A stretch of 64,000 bases of DNA from Arthrobacter sp. 260 (GTDB lineage: Bacteria > Actinomycetota > Actinomycetes > Actinomycetales > Micrococcaceae). The notes beneath the pieces were generated by a model. That model made no database searches and had not been told where the DNA came from. It worked only from the letters and a program-made list of their open reading frames with translations. A program made the position numbers and the translations under genes. The DNA lies in contig NZ_JABFOE010000006.1 of NCBI RefSeq assembly GCF_013116745.1, positions 157,533 through 221,532 of the forward strand, in the 5' to 3' direction. Positions 43,200 to 52,015 of this stretch are shown here, in pieces (position 1 is the stretch's first letter; every line of letters starts with the position of its first letter).

Positions 43200-44779
43200 G
43201 CGACGAGACATCGGCACATTTCGGCCTGGACGACGACTCGGTGGTCGTCATCATCGGATCCGGCGCAGGCGGCGGCACGCTCGCCCATGAGCTCACGGAA
43301 AAGGGCGTGAAGGTGGTGGTCCTCGAAGCTGGCGGCCACATCAAGAACGAGGACTACATCAACAACGAGTGGGAGTCGTTCAATCAGATGGCCTGGCTGG
43401 ACCCGCGGACGACGTCGGGTACCTGGCGGATCGCGCGCGACTTCCCCAACCTGCCGGCCTGGATTGTCAAAGCAGTGGGCGGCACCACCACCCACTGGTC
43501 CGGCGCCACCCCGCGGTTCAAGGCCCATGAGTTCGCCACCCGCCGCACCTACGGTCGGATCGACGGCGCGAACCTGCTGGACTGGCCCATCACCCTGGAC
43601 GATCTGGCACCGTACTACGACCGGGCCGAACAGAAAATCGGGAGCACGCACCGCCACGGCAGACCACCGCTCCCGGCCAACAACAACTACAAGGTGCTCG
43701 CCGCGGGCGCCGAACGCCTCGGGTACCGGCACTACGCCACCGGCCCGTACGGCACCAATGCCGAACCCTACGACGGCCGGCCCGCGTCCATCCAGGATGG
43801 GTTCAACTTCCAGGGCGACAAGAACAAGTCCAAGTGGTCCACCCTGGTCTCCGAGATCCCCAAGGCGCTGCGCACCGGGAAACTGGATCTGCGCCCGAAC
43901 TGCCACGCCGTGCAGATCACCCATACACCCCAGGGCACCGTGGACAGCGTCATGTACATTGACGACGCCGGGAACCTCCAGCAGCAGAAGGCCCGCGTGG
44001 TGGCGGTGGCCGGGAACGCGATCGAGACGCCGCGGCTTTTGCTGCTCTCCGGGTCTCCCCTGTTCCCCGACGGGCTGGCCAACTCCTCCGGGCAGCTGGG
44101 CCGGAACTACATGCGCCACACCACCGGGTCGGTGTACGCCAAGTTCGACAAACCGGTCCACATGTACCGCGGGGAGACGATGGCCGGTCTGGTCGCCGAC
44201 GAGTCACGGCACGACATCGACCGCGGCTTCTCGGGCGGGTACTACCTGGAGACCATCGCGTTGGGGCCGGCGTTCCTGGCCAGCTTCGCCGACCCGGGCG
44301 CCTGGGGTCCGAACTTCGCCTCCCTGCTCGATGATTACGAGAACACGGCGGGTCTGTGGATCGTCGGCGAGGACATGCCTCAGGAAACGAACAGGATCAC
44401 GTTGAACACCAGCGTGAAGGACCGGCTGGGGCTGCCCGTCCCGAACGTCCACTTCGACGATCACCCCAACGACACCGCCATGCGCAACCACGGCTACCAG
44501 CAGGCGTCGCTGCTCTACGAGGCGGTCGGAGCGCTGTCCTCGCACCACACTCCGCCGTACCCGGCAACGCACAACATGGGCACGGCACGGATGAGCGAAC
44601 GCCCGGAAGACGGCGTCGTCAATCAGTGGGGGCAGACGCACGACGTGAAGAACCTCTTCGTGTCGGACGGTTCCCAGTTCACCACCGGAGCCGCCGCCAA
44701 TCCGACGCTCACCATCGTGGCCCTGGCGATCCGGCAGGCGGAGTACATCGCGGAGCAGCTCTCGACGTCGGCCCTGTAA
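43196..44779 (+). CDS. GMC family oxidoreductase
   Basis: A 527-residue glucose-methanol-choline-type FAD enzyme. FAD site VVIIGSGAGGGTLAHELTEK (residues 17-36), VVVLEAGG, GGTTTHWSGATPRF, and C-terminal HNMGTARMS with the NPTLTIVALAIRQAEYIAEQ block. It is closer to gluconate/sorbosone dehydrogenases than to cholesterol oxidases. No cytochrome subunit follows and there is no signal peptide, so electrons may be passed to a soluble or membrane acceptor not encoded here. Confidence 0.88.
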   Translation: MSDETSAHFGLDDDSVVVIIGSGAGGGTLAHELTEKGVKVVVLEAGGHIKNEDYINNEWESFNQMAWLDPRTTSGTWRIARDFPNLPAWIVKAVGGTTTHWSGATPRFKAHEFATRRTYGRIDGANLLDWPITLDDLAPYYDRAEQKIGSTHRHGRPPLPANNNYKVLAAGAERLGYRHYATGPYGTNAEPYDGRPASIQDGFNFQGDKNKSKWSTLVSEIPKALRTGKLDLRPNCHAVQITHTPQGTVDSVMYIDDAGNLQQQKARVVAVAGNAIETPRLLLLSGSPLFPDGLANSSGQLGRNYMRHTTGSVYAKFDKPVHMYRGETMAGLVADESRHDIDRGFSGGYYLETIALGPAFLASFADPGAWGPNFASLLDDYENTAGLWIVGEDMPQETNRITLNTSVKDRLGLPVPNVHFDDHPNDTAMRNHGYQQASLLYEAVGALSSHHTPPYPATHNMGTARMSERPEDGVVNQWGQTHDVKNLFVSDGSQFTTGAAANPTLTIVALAIRQAEYIAEQLSTSAL

Positions 44780-44795
44780 GTCGCAAGGCACGTGG

Positions 44796-45194
44796 TCAGA
44801 CGAAAAGAAGCACCACCCCGGCCACCGCTGCCACCGCGCCTATTCCAGTGAGGACCCAGCCCAGGATCCTCAGCGAATGGGCCGGTGGCACCGGTTCGGT
44901 GAGCGAGTACAGGCTCGGATCGCGGCGGTTGAAGTAGAGGGTGAACTCGGTCCCGGGCACCAGATCCTTGCCCTCCCGGAAGGAGAACAGGGTTTCCCGG
45001 ATCTCGTAGTTCTGGTCGTGCCAGCGATAGCCGATGCCTTCGCCGTTGACGAAAACAACTGCGTGGGTGGCGATCCAGCCGAGCTGTGACGTCCTGACAA
45101 TCCAGGCAATGAGGATCAGCAGAATCCCGGGCACTAGCCCCACCCATGTCAGCACCTCGGTGATGACGCCCCACAACTGAGACTGATTCTCCAT
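44796..45194 (-). CDS. membrane protein of unknown function (DUF3592-like)
   Basis: A 132-residue protein with two spans (about 16-34 and 108-131) and a soluble central domain with GEGIGYRWHDQNYEIRE. The arrangement resembles DUF3592 proteins. It is convergent with the GMC gene and has no evident operon partner. The start is ATG 45194. Function is unknown. Confidence 0.65.
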   Translation of the reverse strand: MENQSQLWGVITEVLTWVGLVPGILLILIAWIVRTSQLGWIATHAVVFVNGEGIGYRWHDQNYEIRETLFSFREGKDLVPGTEFTLYFNRRDPSLYSLTEPVPPAHSLRILGWVLTGIGAVAAVAGVVLLFV

Positions 45195-45255
45195 TACACG
45201 ATCGTATCGAGGAATGGTTACCGGTTTGTCACGGCCGGCGCATCATTACCGCCTG

Positions 45256-46050
45256 TCAGGATCGCTGCGGTAGCGCCGTCGTGGCCCGGAGCGCCCTGCC
45301 CACCTTGTCAGCAGTGTCCCGCAGCAGCGTCGCAATCCAGGCCGACCGCTGGTCGAAGTCCGCGGCGTCCATCGAGACAGCGACCGACCCGACAATCTGC
45401 CCGGCGGCGTTTCGCACCGGCGCCCCAAGGCAGGACGATCCGAGCATGAACTCCTCGCGTTCGAAGGCGATCCCGCCTTCACTGACCTGGTGGAGTTCGC
45501 GTTCCAGTTCCTCGACGGTCCTGATGGTGTTGCAAGTCATCGAGGGCAGCCCGTGCCGGGCCAGGAACGCCCGCCGCTGAGTGGAGTCCATCCCGGCCAA
45601 CAGGATTTTCCCGAACGCGGTGGCATGCGCCGCGTCATTGAACCCAAAGCCCATCGGGGTGATCCGCCGCCGGGTGGGGGAATCCACCACGTGGGCCACC
45701 ACAACGTGGTCACCCCGATGCACCGCATAGTAGGCGGCGGCGTCGCCCCGGGAATGTAGTTCCAGCACCAGCCGGGCAACGGCCGACGGGGTCCCCACCT
45801 GGCGGTGCAGCGACGCATCCAGGGCATGTAGCTTGTAGCCGAGCGCGTACCGGCTCTGGTCCTTCAGGTGGACCAGATGCCGCGATTCGACAAGGGTTTT
45901 CAGCAGCCGGTACACGCTGGGCAGCGGCATCTCAAGAGCCGCCGCTATCTCTTTGGCTGACAGGCCCCGCTCGTCGGCGGCGACGACGTCGAGCAGCGCG
46001 AAGGCCTTCTGCACCGAACCCATTCCGGTAAGCGCGTCGTTGCGTCCCAT
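45256..46050 (-). CDS. IclR-family transcriptional regulator
   Basis: A 264-residue IclR-type regulator. N-terminal helix-turn-helix LSAKEIAAALEMPLPSVYRL (residues 29-48), and the effector-binding domain with FNDAAHATAFGKILLAGM and GIAFEREEF near the C-terminus. It lies on the minus strand after an ABM-domain gene. The likely target is the divergent glycerol-dehydrogenase operon at 46572. Confidence 0.9.
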   Translation of the reverse strand: MGRNDALTGMGSVQKAFALLDVVAADERGLSAKEIAAALEMPLPSVYRLLKTLVESRHLVHLKDQSRYALGYKLHALDASLHRQVGTPSAVARLVLELHSRGDAAAYYAVHRGDHVVVAHVVDSPTRRRITPMGFGFNDAAHATAFGKILLAGMDSTQRRAFLARHGLPSMTCNTIRTVEELERELHQVSEGGIAFEREEFMLGSSCLGAPVRNAAGQIVGSVAVSMDAADFDQRSAWIATLLRDTADKVGRALRATTALPQRS

Positions 46051-46086
46051 GCACCTATCTTCGCCGGTTGGTCAAGCTAACGCCAC

Positions 46087-46407
46087 TTATTCGACGGTGA
46101 GCTCTCCCATGCGGCCCCACCCGTCGGCGGAAATCTTCTCGCTGATGATCTGTGGGGTTTCCACCAGCGCCTGCGGCATGTCCTTCATGGCCTGCTGGAA
46201 GTGCGAGCTGTTCACGTGATCGCCCGCGGCATCGTCCTGGAACGCCTCGACGAGGACAAACTCGTTGGGGTTCTCCACGCTCCGCGACCAGTCGAACCAC
46301 AGGTTCCCGGGCTCGTTGCGGGTAGCTTCGGTGAATTCCCGGGTGAGGTCCAGCCAGCGGTCCGTCCAGTCTGGTTTGACGTTGAATTTGACGACGATGA
46401 AGATCAC
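46087..46407 (-). CDS. antibiotic biosynthesis monooxygenase (ABM) domain protein
   Basis: A 106-residue ferredoxin-like ABM-fold protein. VVKFNVKPDWTDRWLDL at the front, PGNLWFDWSRS and FVLVEAFQDDAAGDHVNS (the conserved Glu and His) fit quinol monooxygenases of the YgiN type. GTG 46407 is the probable start. It lies upstream of IclR, on the same strand with a 36-base gap. Confidence 0.8.
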   Translation of the reverse strand: MIFIVVKFNVKPDWTDRWLDLTREFTEATRNEPGNLWFDWSRSVENPNEFVLVEAFQDDAAGDHVNSSHFQQAMKDMPQALVETPQIISEKISADGWGRMGELTVE

Positions 46408-46571
46408 TGCGCGCCTGCCTTGGGTCGAAAACGAATGAGGTATTCCAGCAGTCTGCCGTTAATTGCGGCGGCGTCCAACTTCGGTTCTCGCCCGGTGAGA
46501 ATGCCCGGCGCCATCGAACTTCGGCACCCCTACGCTGGGGGTGGAACAGCCCTCTATCAAAGGAGATTGAG

Positions 46572-47723
46572 ATGAGTCATCCACAAAACGTGCGCACCAT
46601 GATCAGCCCGGCCCGGTATGTGCAAGGGAAGGGCGCCATCCACCGGGTAGGCGAATTCCTGAGCCCGCTCGGCAGCAAACCGCTGATCGTCTCCGATGAC
46701 CTGGTCTGGGGTTTCGTGGCGCACGACGTCGAAGCTTCCCTCACCGCTGCCAGCTTGCCCACCACCCGGGTGGGGTTCGGCGGCGTGCCCAGCGCCAACG
46801 AGGTCAATCGGTTGATCGGTCTCATCACCGAGCACCAGGCGGATGTGATCGTTGCGGTGGGCGGCGGCAGCACCATCGACGCGGTCAAAGCGTCGGGGTT
46901 CGCATCGGGGATCCGCTGGGTCACCGTTCCGACGGTGGCGTCGACTGACGCGCCGACCTCCGCCCTGTCGGTGATCTACACCGACGACGGCGTGTTCGAG
47001 GAGTACCGCTTCTTCCCGCGCAACCCCGATCTGGTGCTGGTGGATACCCAGCTGGTGGCCAACGCGCCGGCGTCGTTCCTGGCCGCAGGCGTGGGCGACG
47101 CACTGGCGACCTGGCTTGAGGCCCGGGCCACCCACCAGTCCAATGCCACCACCATGGCTGGCGGCCTGCCCACCCTGACGGGGACCGCCCTCGCCAAGCT
47201 GTCGTGGGATGTGCTGTGGGAGAACGCCCTCCCAGCGCTCGACGCCGTCCGGGACAACGTGGTCACCCCCGCCCTGGAGAAGGTGGTGGAAGCCAACACA
47301 CTACTGTCCGGCCTCGGATTTGAGTCCGGCGGGCTGGCCGCTGCCCACGCCATCCACAACGGCCTGACCGCCGCCGCACAGACCCACGGCCTGGCGCACG
47401 GACAGAAGGTCAACATCGGCTCACTCACCCAGCTGGTCCTGGAAGGTGCTCCCACGGCCGACATCCGGGACTTCGTCGAATTCACCACCCGGGTGGGGTT
47501 GCCGAACACGCTCACCGAGGTGGGCCTGTCGGTCGACGACGACGAGGACCTGCGCCGGGTAGCCGAGGCCGCCACCGTGCCCGGCGAAACCATCCACAAC
47601 ATGCCCTTCCCCGTGGAGGTTGATGACTTGACGAGCGCCCTGAAATCCATCGAACGGCTGTCCGCAGGGATCCGCAGCCGGGCGGGGCTGCCCGAACCTG
47701 TGCAGTACCAGGCGAAGCACTGA
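46572..47723 (+). CDS. gldA: iron-containing alcohol dehydrogenase, glycerol dehydrogenase-like
   Basis: A 383-residue metal-dependent dehydrogenase resembling glycerol dehydrogenase GldA (glycerol to dihydroxyacetone, NAD). VAVGGGSTIDAVKASGF (near 93-109), TVPTVASTDAPTSALSVIY (near 119), and the metal ligands Asp in AAGVGDALATWLEA and His in AAAHAIHNGLTA. The start ATG 46572 is preceded by AAAGGAGATTGAG. It heads an operon with a FAD/Fe-S dehydrogenase and MBL protein. The gene symbol is by similarity; related enzymes use other diols. Confidence 0.82.
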   Translation: MSHPQNVRTMISPARYVQGKGAIHRVGEFLSPLGSKPLIVSDDLVWGFVAHDVEASLTAASLPTTRVGFGGVPSANEVNRLIGLITEHQADVIVAVGGGSTIDAVKASGFASGIRWVTVPTVASTDAPTSALSVIYTDDGVFEEYRFFPRNPDLVLVDTQLVANAPASFLAAGVGDALATWLEARATHQSNATTMAGGLPTLTGTALAKLSWDVLWENALPALDAVRDNVVTPALEKVVEANTLLSGLGFESGGLAAAHAIHNGLTAAAQTHGLAHGQKVNIGSLTQLVLEGAPTADIRDFVEFTTRVGLPNTLTEVGLSVDDDEDLRRVAEAATVPGETIHNMPFPVEVDDLTSALKSIERLSAGIRSRAGLPEPVQYQAKH

Positions 47724-47742
47724 CTGCCGGGCGGCGACGAAC

Positions 47743-50547
47743 ATGATCGACGCGCTGCGATCGGCGGTCGCCGACCCGGAACAGGTCAAAACCCGCCCCA
47801 TCGACCTGCATGCGAACGCACACGACGCCTCCCATTTCCTGCTGATCCCGCAGGCGGTGGTGGTCCCGTCCACCGCCGCGGAAGTGGGCCGGCTGCTGCA
47901 GGCGAGCGCCGCGCAAGGTATTCCGCTGACCCTCCGCGCTGGCGGAACCAGTCTCAGCGGGCAGGCGGTCACGGACAGCGTCCTCGTTGACGTGCGCCGG
48001 AACTTCAGGGACATCGAAGTGCTCGACGACGGTGCCCGGGTCCGGGTCCAACCCGGGGTCACCGTGCGGGCCCTGAATGCGCGGTTGGCCCGGTACGGGA
48101 GAAAATTCGGGCCCGACCCGGCCAGCGAGGCGGCCTGCACCATCGGCGGGGTGGTGGCGAACAATTCCTCGGGAATGAACTGCGGCACCACTGACAACGC
48201 GTACCGGACGCTTGACTCGGTGACCGTGGTGCTACCCAGCGGCACCGTGGTCGACACCGGGGCCCGCGACGCCGATGCCAGGCTGCGGGCCCTTGAACCC
48301 GATCTCCATGCCGGGCTTCTACGCCTGTCCCGGCGCCTGCGGGAGAACCCCGCATCGGTGCGGACGGTGCAACACCAGTTCTCGATGAAGAACACCATGG
48401 GGTACGGCCTGAACTCGCTGCTGGACTTCGACACCCCCGCCGGCATGCTCGCCCACCTGATCGTCGGTAGTGAGGGGACTTTGGGCTTCATCGCCGAAGC
48501 GGTGTTCCGCACCATCGACCGCCCCGCGTTCGCCGCGACCGGCCTCCTGGTATTCCCCGATCTGGCATCCGCTGCCGATGCCCTGCCCGGCCTGGTGGCC
48601 TCCGGCGCGGCGACGGCCGAGCTGATGGACGCCGTTTCCCTGAAGGTGGGACAGGGCTTGACGGGGACTCCCGACGTCGTCCGAGCCCTCGACGTCCATT
48701 CCCAGGCCGCACTGTTGGTGGAGTACTCGGCAGGCTCCGCTGAGGAACTGGCGGAACTGGCCGGGGACCGCGCCCGGCTGGTCGGTGGGCTGGGGACGAC
48801 CGGGCCGGCACACTTCAGCACTGACGCCGCGACCCGTGCCAGCCTGTGGCGGCTCCGCAAGGGCTTGTATGCGTCGGTGTCCGGGGCCAGGCCGCCGGGG
48901 ACCACCGCCCTGCTGGAGGATGTGGTGGTGCCCGTCCCGGCGCTGGGCCGCACCTGCACGCAGCTGACCCGCCTCTTCGCCACCCACCGGTACAGCAACA
49001 GCGTGATCTTCGGTCACGCCAAGGACGGGAACATCCACTTCATGCTGACCGATCAGTTCGCTGCCCCCACCGAGCTGGAGCGGTATGCGGCGTTCACCGA
49101 GGACATGGTGGACCTGGTGCTGGGCGAGAACGGGTCGCTGAAGGCCGAGCATGGCACCGGCAGGATGATGTCGCCGTACGTCCGCCGCCAGTACGGCGAC
49201 GAACTGTATTCGATCATGCGGGAGCTCAAACAGTTGTTCGATCCGGCTGGCATGCTCAACCCTGGCATCATCCTCGACGACGACCCGCAGGCCCACCTCC
49301 GTCACATCAAGACCACGCCGCTGGTGGCCCCCGAGGTGGACCGCTGCGTCTCCTGCGGGTTCTGCGAACCCGTCTGCCCCAGCAAGGACCTCACGCTCAC
49401 CCCGCGCCAGCGGATCAACACCCTGCGCGCCATCGAACAGGCCCGGCTCGACGGCGATTCCGCGCGGGCAGCGCGGCTGGAAAAGGACTACAGCTACGAG
49501 TCGGTAGAGACCTGCGCCGTTGACGGCATGTGCCAGACCGCCTGCCCGGTCGAGATCAACACCGGTTCCCTGGTGAAACGGCTGCGCCGCGACGAGGCCG
49601 GACGCGCAGAAAATCTTGCCTGGGAAGGCGCCGCCCATCGGTGGAAGCTGGTCACCCAGGGTGCCGGACGGGTGCTCGACGTCGCTGCGAAGGTGCCGGC
49701 CGGCGTCGTCGTCCCCGCGAACCGGTTGGCCCGGAAGGTGCTGGGGCAGGACACGGTGCCCCTGTATTCCGCCGAGCTGCCAGCTGGCGGCTCGGCGAGG
49801 GCACGGCCGGCCCCGACCGGGACTCCCGTGGCCGTGTACTTTCCCGCGTGCGTCGGGACGATGTTTGGCCCTGCAGGGGGCGGTCCAGGCGTGCAGGAGA
49901 GTCTTGAGAAACTCTGCGACCGCGCGGGGCTGTCGTTGCTGGTGCCGACCGGCATTGACGGACTGTGCTGCGGCACGCCGTGGTCCTCGAAGGGGATGGC
50001 CGACGGGGAGGCGGCCATGCGGGCGCAGACAGTGGCGGCGTTGCGGGAGGCCACCCGCAACGGGGAACTCCCTATTGTCTGTGACGCCTCCTCCTGCACC
50101 GAGGGGCTGCTCGGGGCTCTGGCCCAGACCTCTGATGAGCTGGTGGTGATCGACGCCGTGCAGTTTGTCGCTGATCGGGTGCTGCCGTTGCTCGGCGACG
50201 TCGAGCCGCTCGACACGATAGCCCTGCACCCCACGTGTTCGTCCACCCGGCTGGGACTGAACCCGGCACTGGAGGCGGTGGCCGGCGTCGTCGCGGCGGA
50301 GGTGCTGGTGCCCGAAAGCTGGGGGTGCTGTGCGTTCGCCGGTGACCGGGGCATGCTGCATCCCGAGCTCACGGCCTCCGCCACGGAGCGGCAGGCCGCC
50401 GAAGTTGTCAGCTTCGGTGCGGCAGCCCACGCCTCGTGCAACCGCACCTGTGAACTCGGGATGACCCGAGCCACCGGGGAACCTTACCGCCATATCCTTG
50501 AGGTACTTGAGGAAAGAACGAGGGCTCACCGTGCGACTGATCGCTGA
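47743..50547 (+). CDS. FAD-binding and Fe-S-binding dehydrogenase (D-lactate / 2-hydroxyacid dehydrogenase-like)
   Basis: A 934-residue fusion. The N-terminal half is the FAD-binding type 4 domain (RAGGTSLSGQAVTDSVLVDV near 66, then GEGTL-like VGSEGTLGFIAEAV) with FAD-oxidase C. The C-terminal half is an iron-sulfur/heterodisulfide-like domain: CVSCGFCEPVCPSK (near 531), then CAVDGMCQTACPVE, in which the second cysteine is replaced by Asp as in some CxxD-type ferredoxins, and two CCG-type blocks (GLCCGTPWSSKG, WGCCAFAGD). This one-chain layout matches D-lactate or D-2-hydroxyglutarate dehydrogenases that feed electrons to the respiratory chain. Confidence 0.9.
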   Translation: MIDALRSAVADPEQVKTRPIDLHANAHDASHFLLIPQAVVVPSTAAEVGRLLQASAAQGIPLTLRAGGTSLSGQAVTDSVLVDVRRNFRDIEVLDDGARVRVQPGVTVRALNARLARYGRKFGPDPASEAACTIGGVVANNSSGMNCGTTDNAYRTLDSVTVVLPSGTVVDTGARDADARLRALEPDLHAGLLRLSRRLRENPASVRTVQHQFSMKNTMGYGLNSLLDFDTPAGMLAHLIVGSEGTLGFIAEAVFRTIDRPAFAATGLLVFPDLASAADALPGLVASGAATAELMDAVSLKVGQGLTGTPDVVRALDVHSQAALLVEYSAGSAEELAELAGDRARLVGGLGTTGPAHFSTDAATRASLWRLRKGLYASVSGARPPGTTALLEDVVVPVPALGRTCTQLTRLFATHRYSNSVIFGHAKDGNIHFMLTDQFAAPTELERYAAFTEDMVDLVLGENGSLKAEHGTGRMMSPYVRRQYGDELYSIMRELKQLFDPAGMLNPGIILDDDPQAHLRHIKTTPLVAPEVDRCVSCGFCEPVCPSKDLTLTPRQRINTLRAIEQARLDGDSARAARLEKDYSYESVETCAVDGMCQTACPVEINTGSLVKRLRRDEAGRAENLAWEGAAHRWKLVTQGAGRVLDVAAKVPAGVVVPANRLARKVLGQDTVPLYSAELPAGGSARARPAPTGTPVAVYFPACVGTMFGPAGGGPGVQESLEKLCDRAGLSLLVPTGIDGLCCGTPWSSKGMADGEAAMRAQTVAALREATRNGELPIVCDASSCTEGLLGALAQTSDELVVIDAVQFVADRVLPLLGDVEPLDTIALHPTCSSTRLGLNPALEAVAGVVAAEVLVPESWGCCAFAGDRGMLHPELTASATERQAAEVVSFGAAAHASCNRTCELGMTRATGEPYRHILEVLEERTRAHRATDR

Positions 50548-51178
50548 GAACTGTTATCAACTGGAACGTTCCCGAGGCTCCAACGGCTACGTGGTCAGCG
50601 GCAACGGGTCCACCGCTGTGATCGACCCCGGCATGCGCGGCGGGTACAACGGATTGCTGGAGGAATTGCGGGACGCTGAACCGGTGATTGGCCCGGTCAC
50701 CCACATCCTGCTGACCCATTACGACGCCGACCACTCCCGCGTGGTGAAGCAACTGCAGCAGACGCTCGGGGTGCCGGTGTGGCTCGGGGCTGCCGATGCC
50801 GCCATCCTGCGTGGCGAGGTGCCACCGCCCACCCGTTTCCGGCGGTTCCTTACCAGGGTCTTGCCCACCGAATATCCAGCGCAGGTCAGGGAAGTGACCG
50901 GCGAGCAGGGCATCTTCGAAGGGCTCACCACTTTCCCGACGCCGGGGCACACCCCCGGACACCTGGCGTTCCAGTTCGGTGAGGTACTCTTTTCGGGCGA
51001 TGCGGTGAGGGTCTCTAAAGCCGGCGAGCTCCGCCAGTTCTACCGCCTGCCCATCAGCGACAAGGCGCAGGCACGGCGAACCGAGGAGTCGCTGCGTGCC
51101 AGGATCGCGGGCGGGGGCGTCCGGTGGATCTGCGCCGGGCACAACGCCCCAGCGAAGACCGGGACCGGCCGGGGCTAG
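50531..51178 (+). CDS. MBL-fold metallo-hydrolase
   Basis: A 215-residue metallo-beta-lactamase-fold hydrolase. Zinc ligands: LTHYDADHS (HxDxDH-type), PGHTPGH, FSGDAV and the final ICAGH. The start GTG 50531 follows GAGGG at 50520-50524 and overlaps the FAD/Fe-S gene by 17 bases; TTG 50498 in the same frame is weaker. It may be a thioesterase/glyoxalase-like partner acting on the product of the operon; that is inference. Confidence 0.85.
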   Translation: MRLIAENCYQLERSRGSNGYVVSGNGSTAVIDPGMRGGYNGLLEELRDAEPVIGPVTHILLTHYDADHSRVVKQLQQTLGVPVWLGAADAAILRGEVPPPTRFRRFLTRVLPTEYPAQVREVTGEQGIFEGLTTFPTPGHTPGHLAFQFGEVLFSGDAVRVSKAGELRQFYRLPISDKAQARRTEESLRARIAGGGVRWICAGHNAPAKTGTGRG

Positions 51179-51241
51179 ATCCGGCGGGGCTGAATCCAGC
51201 TGGGCTGGATCCGGGCGGGGCTGGATCCGGCGGGGCTGGAT
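51166..51241. repeat. minisatellite, about five copies of a 15-base unit
   Basis: Unit CCGGCGGGGCTGGAT with small variants (CCGGCGGGGCTGAAT at 51181, CCAGCTGGGCTGGAT at 51196, a 16-base unit at 51211, CCGGCGGGGCTGGAT at 51227). It begins inside the last codons of the MBL gene and ends just before the next gene's stop. Because the unit is a multiple of three, it may extend reading frames on either strand. Confidence 0.8.
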
Positions 51242-51244
51242 CGG

Positions 51245-51592
51245 TTAGGGCTTGTCCTGCTGCTGCGGACCGTCGTCGGGCGTCCGGAGTTCGTCGAGGG
51301 TCTTGATGGCCTTCTCCCAACGCTGCTGCCGCTCAGCCGGTGACTGTTCCCACCACGGCGTCCCGCGTTCGCCGAGCCCTTCCTTGGCGATCTGCACGCG
51401 GCGGCGTGCGTCCTTGACCTTTGGCTCCTGCTTGGCCTTGCGGTGCTTGTTGACCGCTGAGCGGGCACGGCCCAGCTGGGAGAGCAGTTGCTTGGCGACG
51501 TCCTCGGGCAGGCTCGGATCGGCGCGGCGCCATTTCCGGCCCTCGTGGAGAAAGTAGCGCTCGTCGTCGGGGGTCTGGGATGTGCTGGGCAT
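51245..51592 (-). CDS. small conserved actinobacterial basic protein, function unknown
   Basis: A 115-residue, charged, all-helical protein: front EGRKWRRADPSLPEDVAKQL, middle ARSAVNKHRKAKQEPKVKDA, then TPWWEQSPAERQQRWEKAI. The pattern resembles short actinobacterial proteins that databases label biopolymer transporter Tol, though no Tol function is evident. The 3' end abuts the minisatellite, so the C-terminus could vary. Confidence 0.7.
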   Translation of the reverse strand: MPSTSQTPDDERYFLHEGRKWRRADPSLPEDVAKQLLSQLGRARSAVNKHRKAKQEPKVKDARRRVQIAKEGLGERGTPWWEQSPAERQQRWEKAIKTLDELRTPDDGPQQQDKP

Positions 51593-51651
51593 GGGGGCCT
51601 GTCAGTGGTGGTTCAGTGATTGATTGCTGGCGCCGTGAAGCGCCGTGACGG

Positions 51652-51960
51652 TTAGCTTTGCGTCATCCCAAATGGAATCAGCAGCCCGATGATGAGGAAG
51701 AACCCCAGGGTGAGCAGGATCGCCCAGATGGTCGCCACCCAGCCGAGAACCTTGCCGATGGTCGAGGCGGTATTGAACTTCTCGGCCTTGTTGGCCTGAA
51801 TGATGGCCAGGGGTCCGAAGATGATTCCCATAAAGAACAGTCCGACAATCCCAAACACGAGCGACATCTGGGCGTGCTTCTGGCCCTGCATCGATTGCTG
51901 CGAGTGCATGGTGTGGGTGGGCCCATAGTAGGGCGACTGCCCTGGGTAAGTCTGTGACAT
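51652..51960 (-). CDS. small membrane protein with Gln/Pro-rich N-terminus (DUF4190-like)
   Basis: A 102-residue protein. Residues 1-27 are hydrophilic (Gln, Tyr, Pro, His rich); then two spans (about 30-52 and 72-96) separated by a NKAEKFNTAS loop, a layout known from DUF4190 and similar small integral proteins. ATG 51960. No function can be assigned. Confidence 0.6.
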   Translation of the reverse strand: MSQTYPGQSPYYGPTHTMHSQQSMQGQKHAQMSLVFGIVGLFFMGIIFGPLAIIQANKAEKFNTASTIGKVLGWVATIWAILLTLGFFLIIGLLIPFGMTQS

Positions 51961-52015
51961 GGACCGGTCCTTCCATCGACGGTGCAGCAGGCTGTGCTGC
52001 TAGACCACCAACCTA

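Noticed and set aside
48319..50529. 736-residue minus-strand frame opposite the FAD/Fe-S dehydrogenase
   Set aside because: Low-quality composition and no domain; plus strand shows FAD and Fe-S motifs throughout.
51124..51306. Short plus-strand frame with DPAGL-like repeats from the minisatellite
   Set aside because: Repeats are a by-product of the 15-base unit; no start signal of its own, overlaps the MBL gene.
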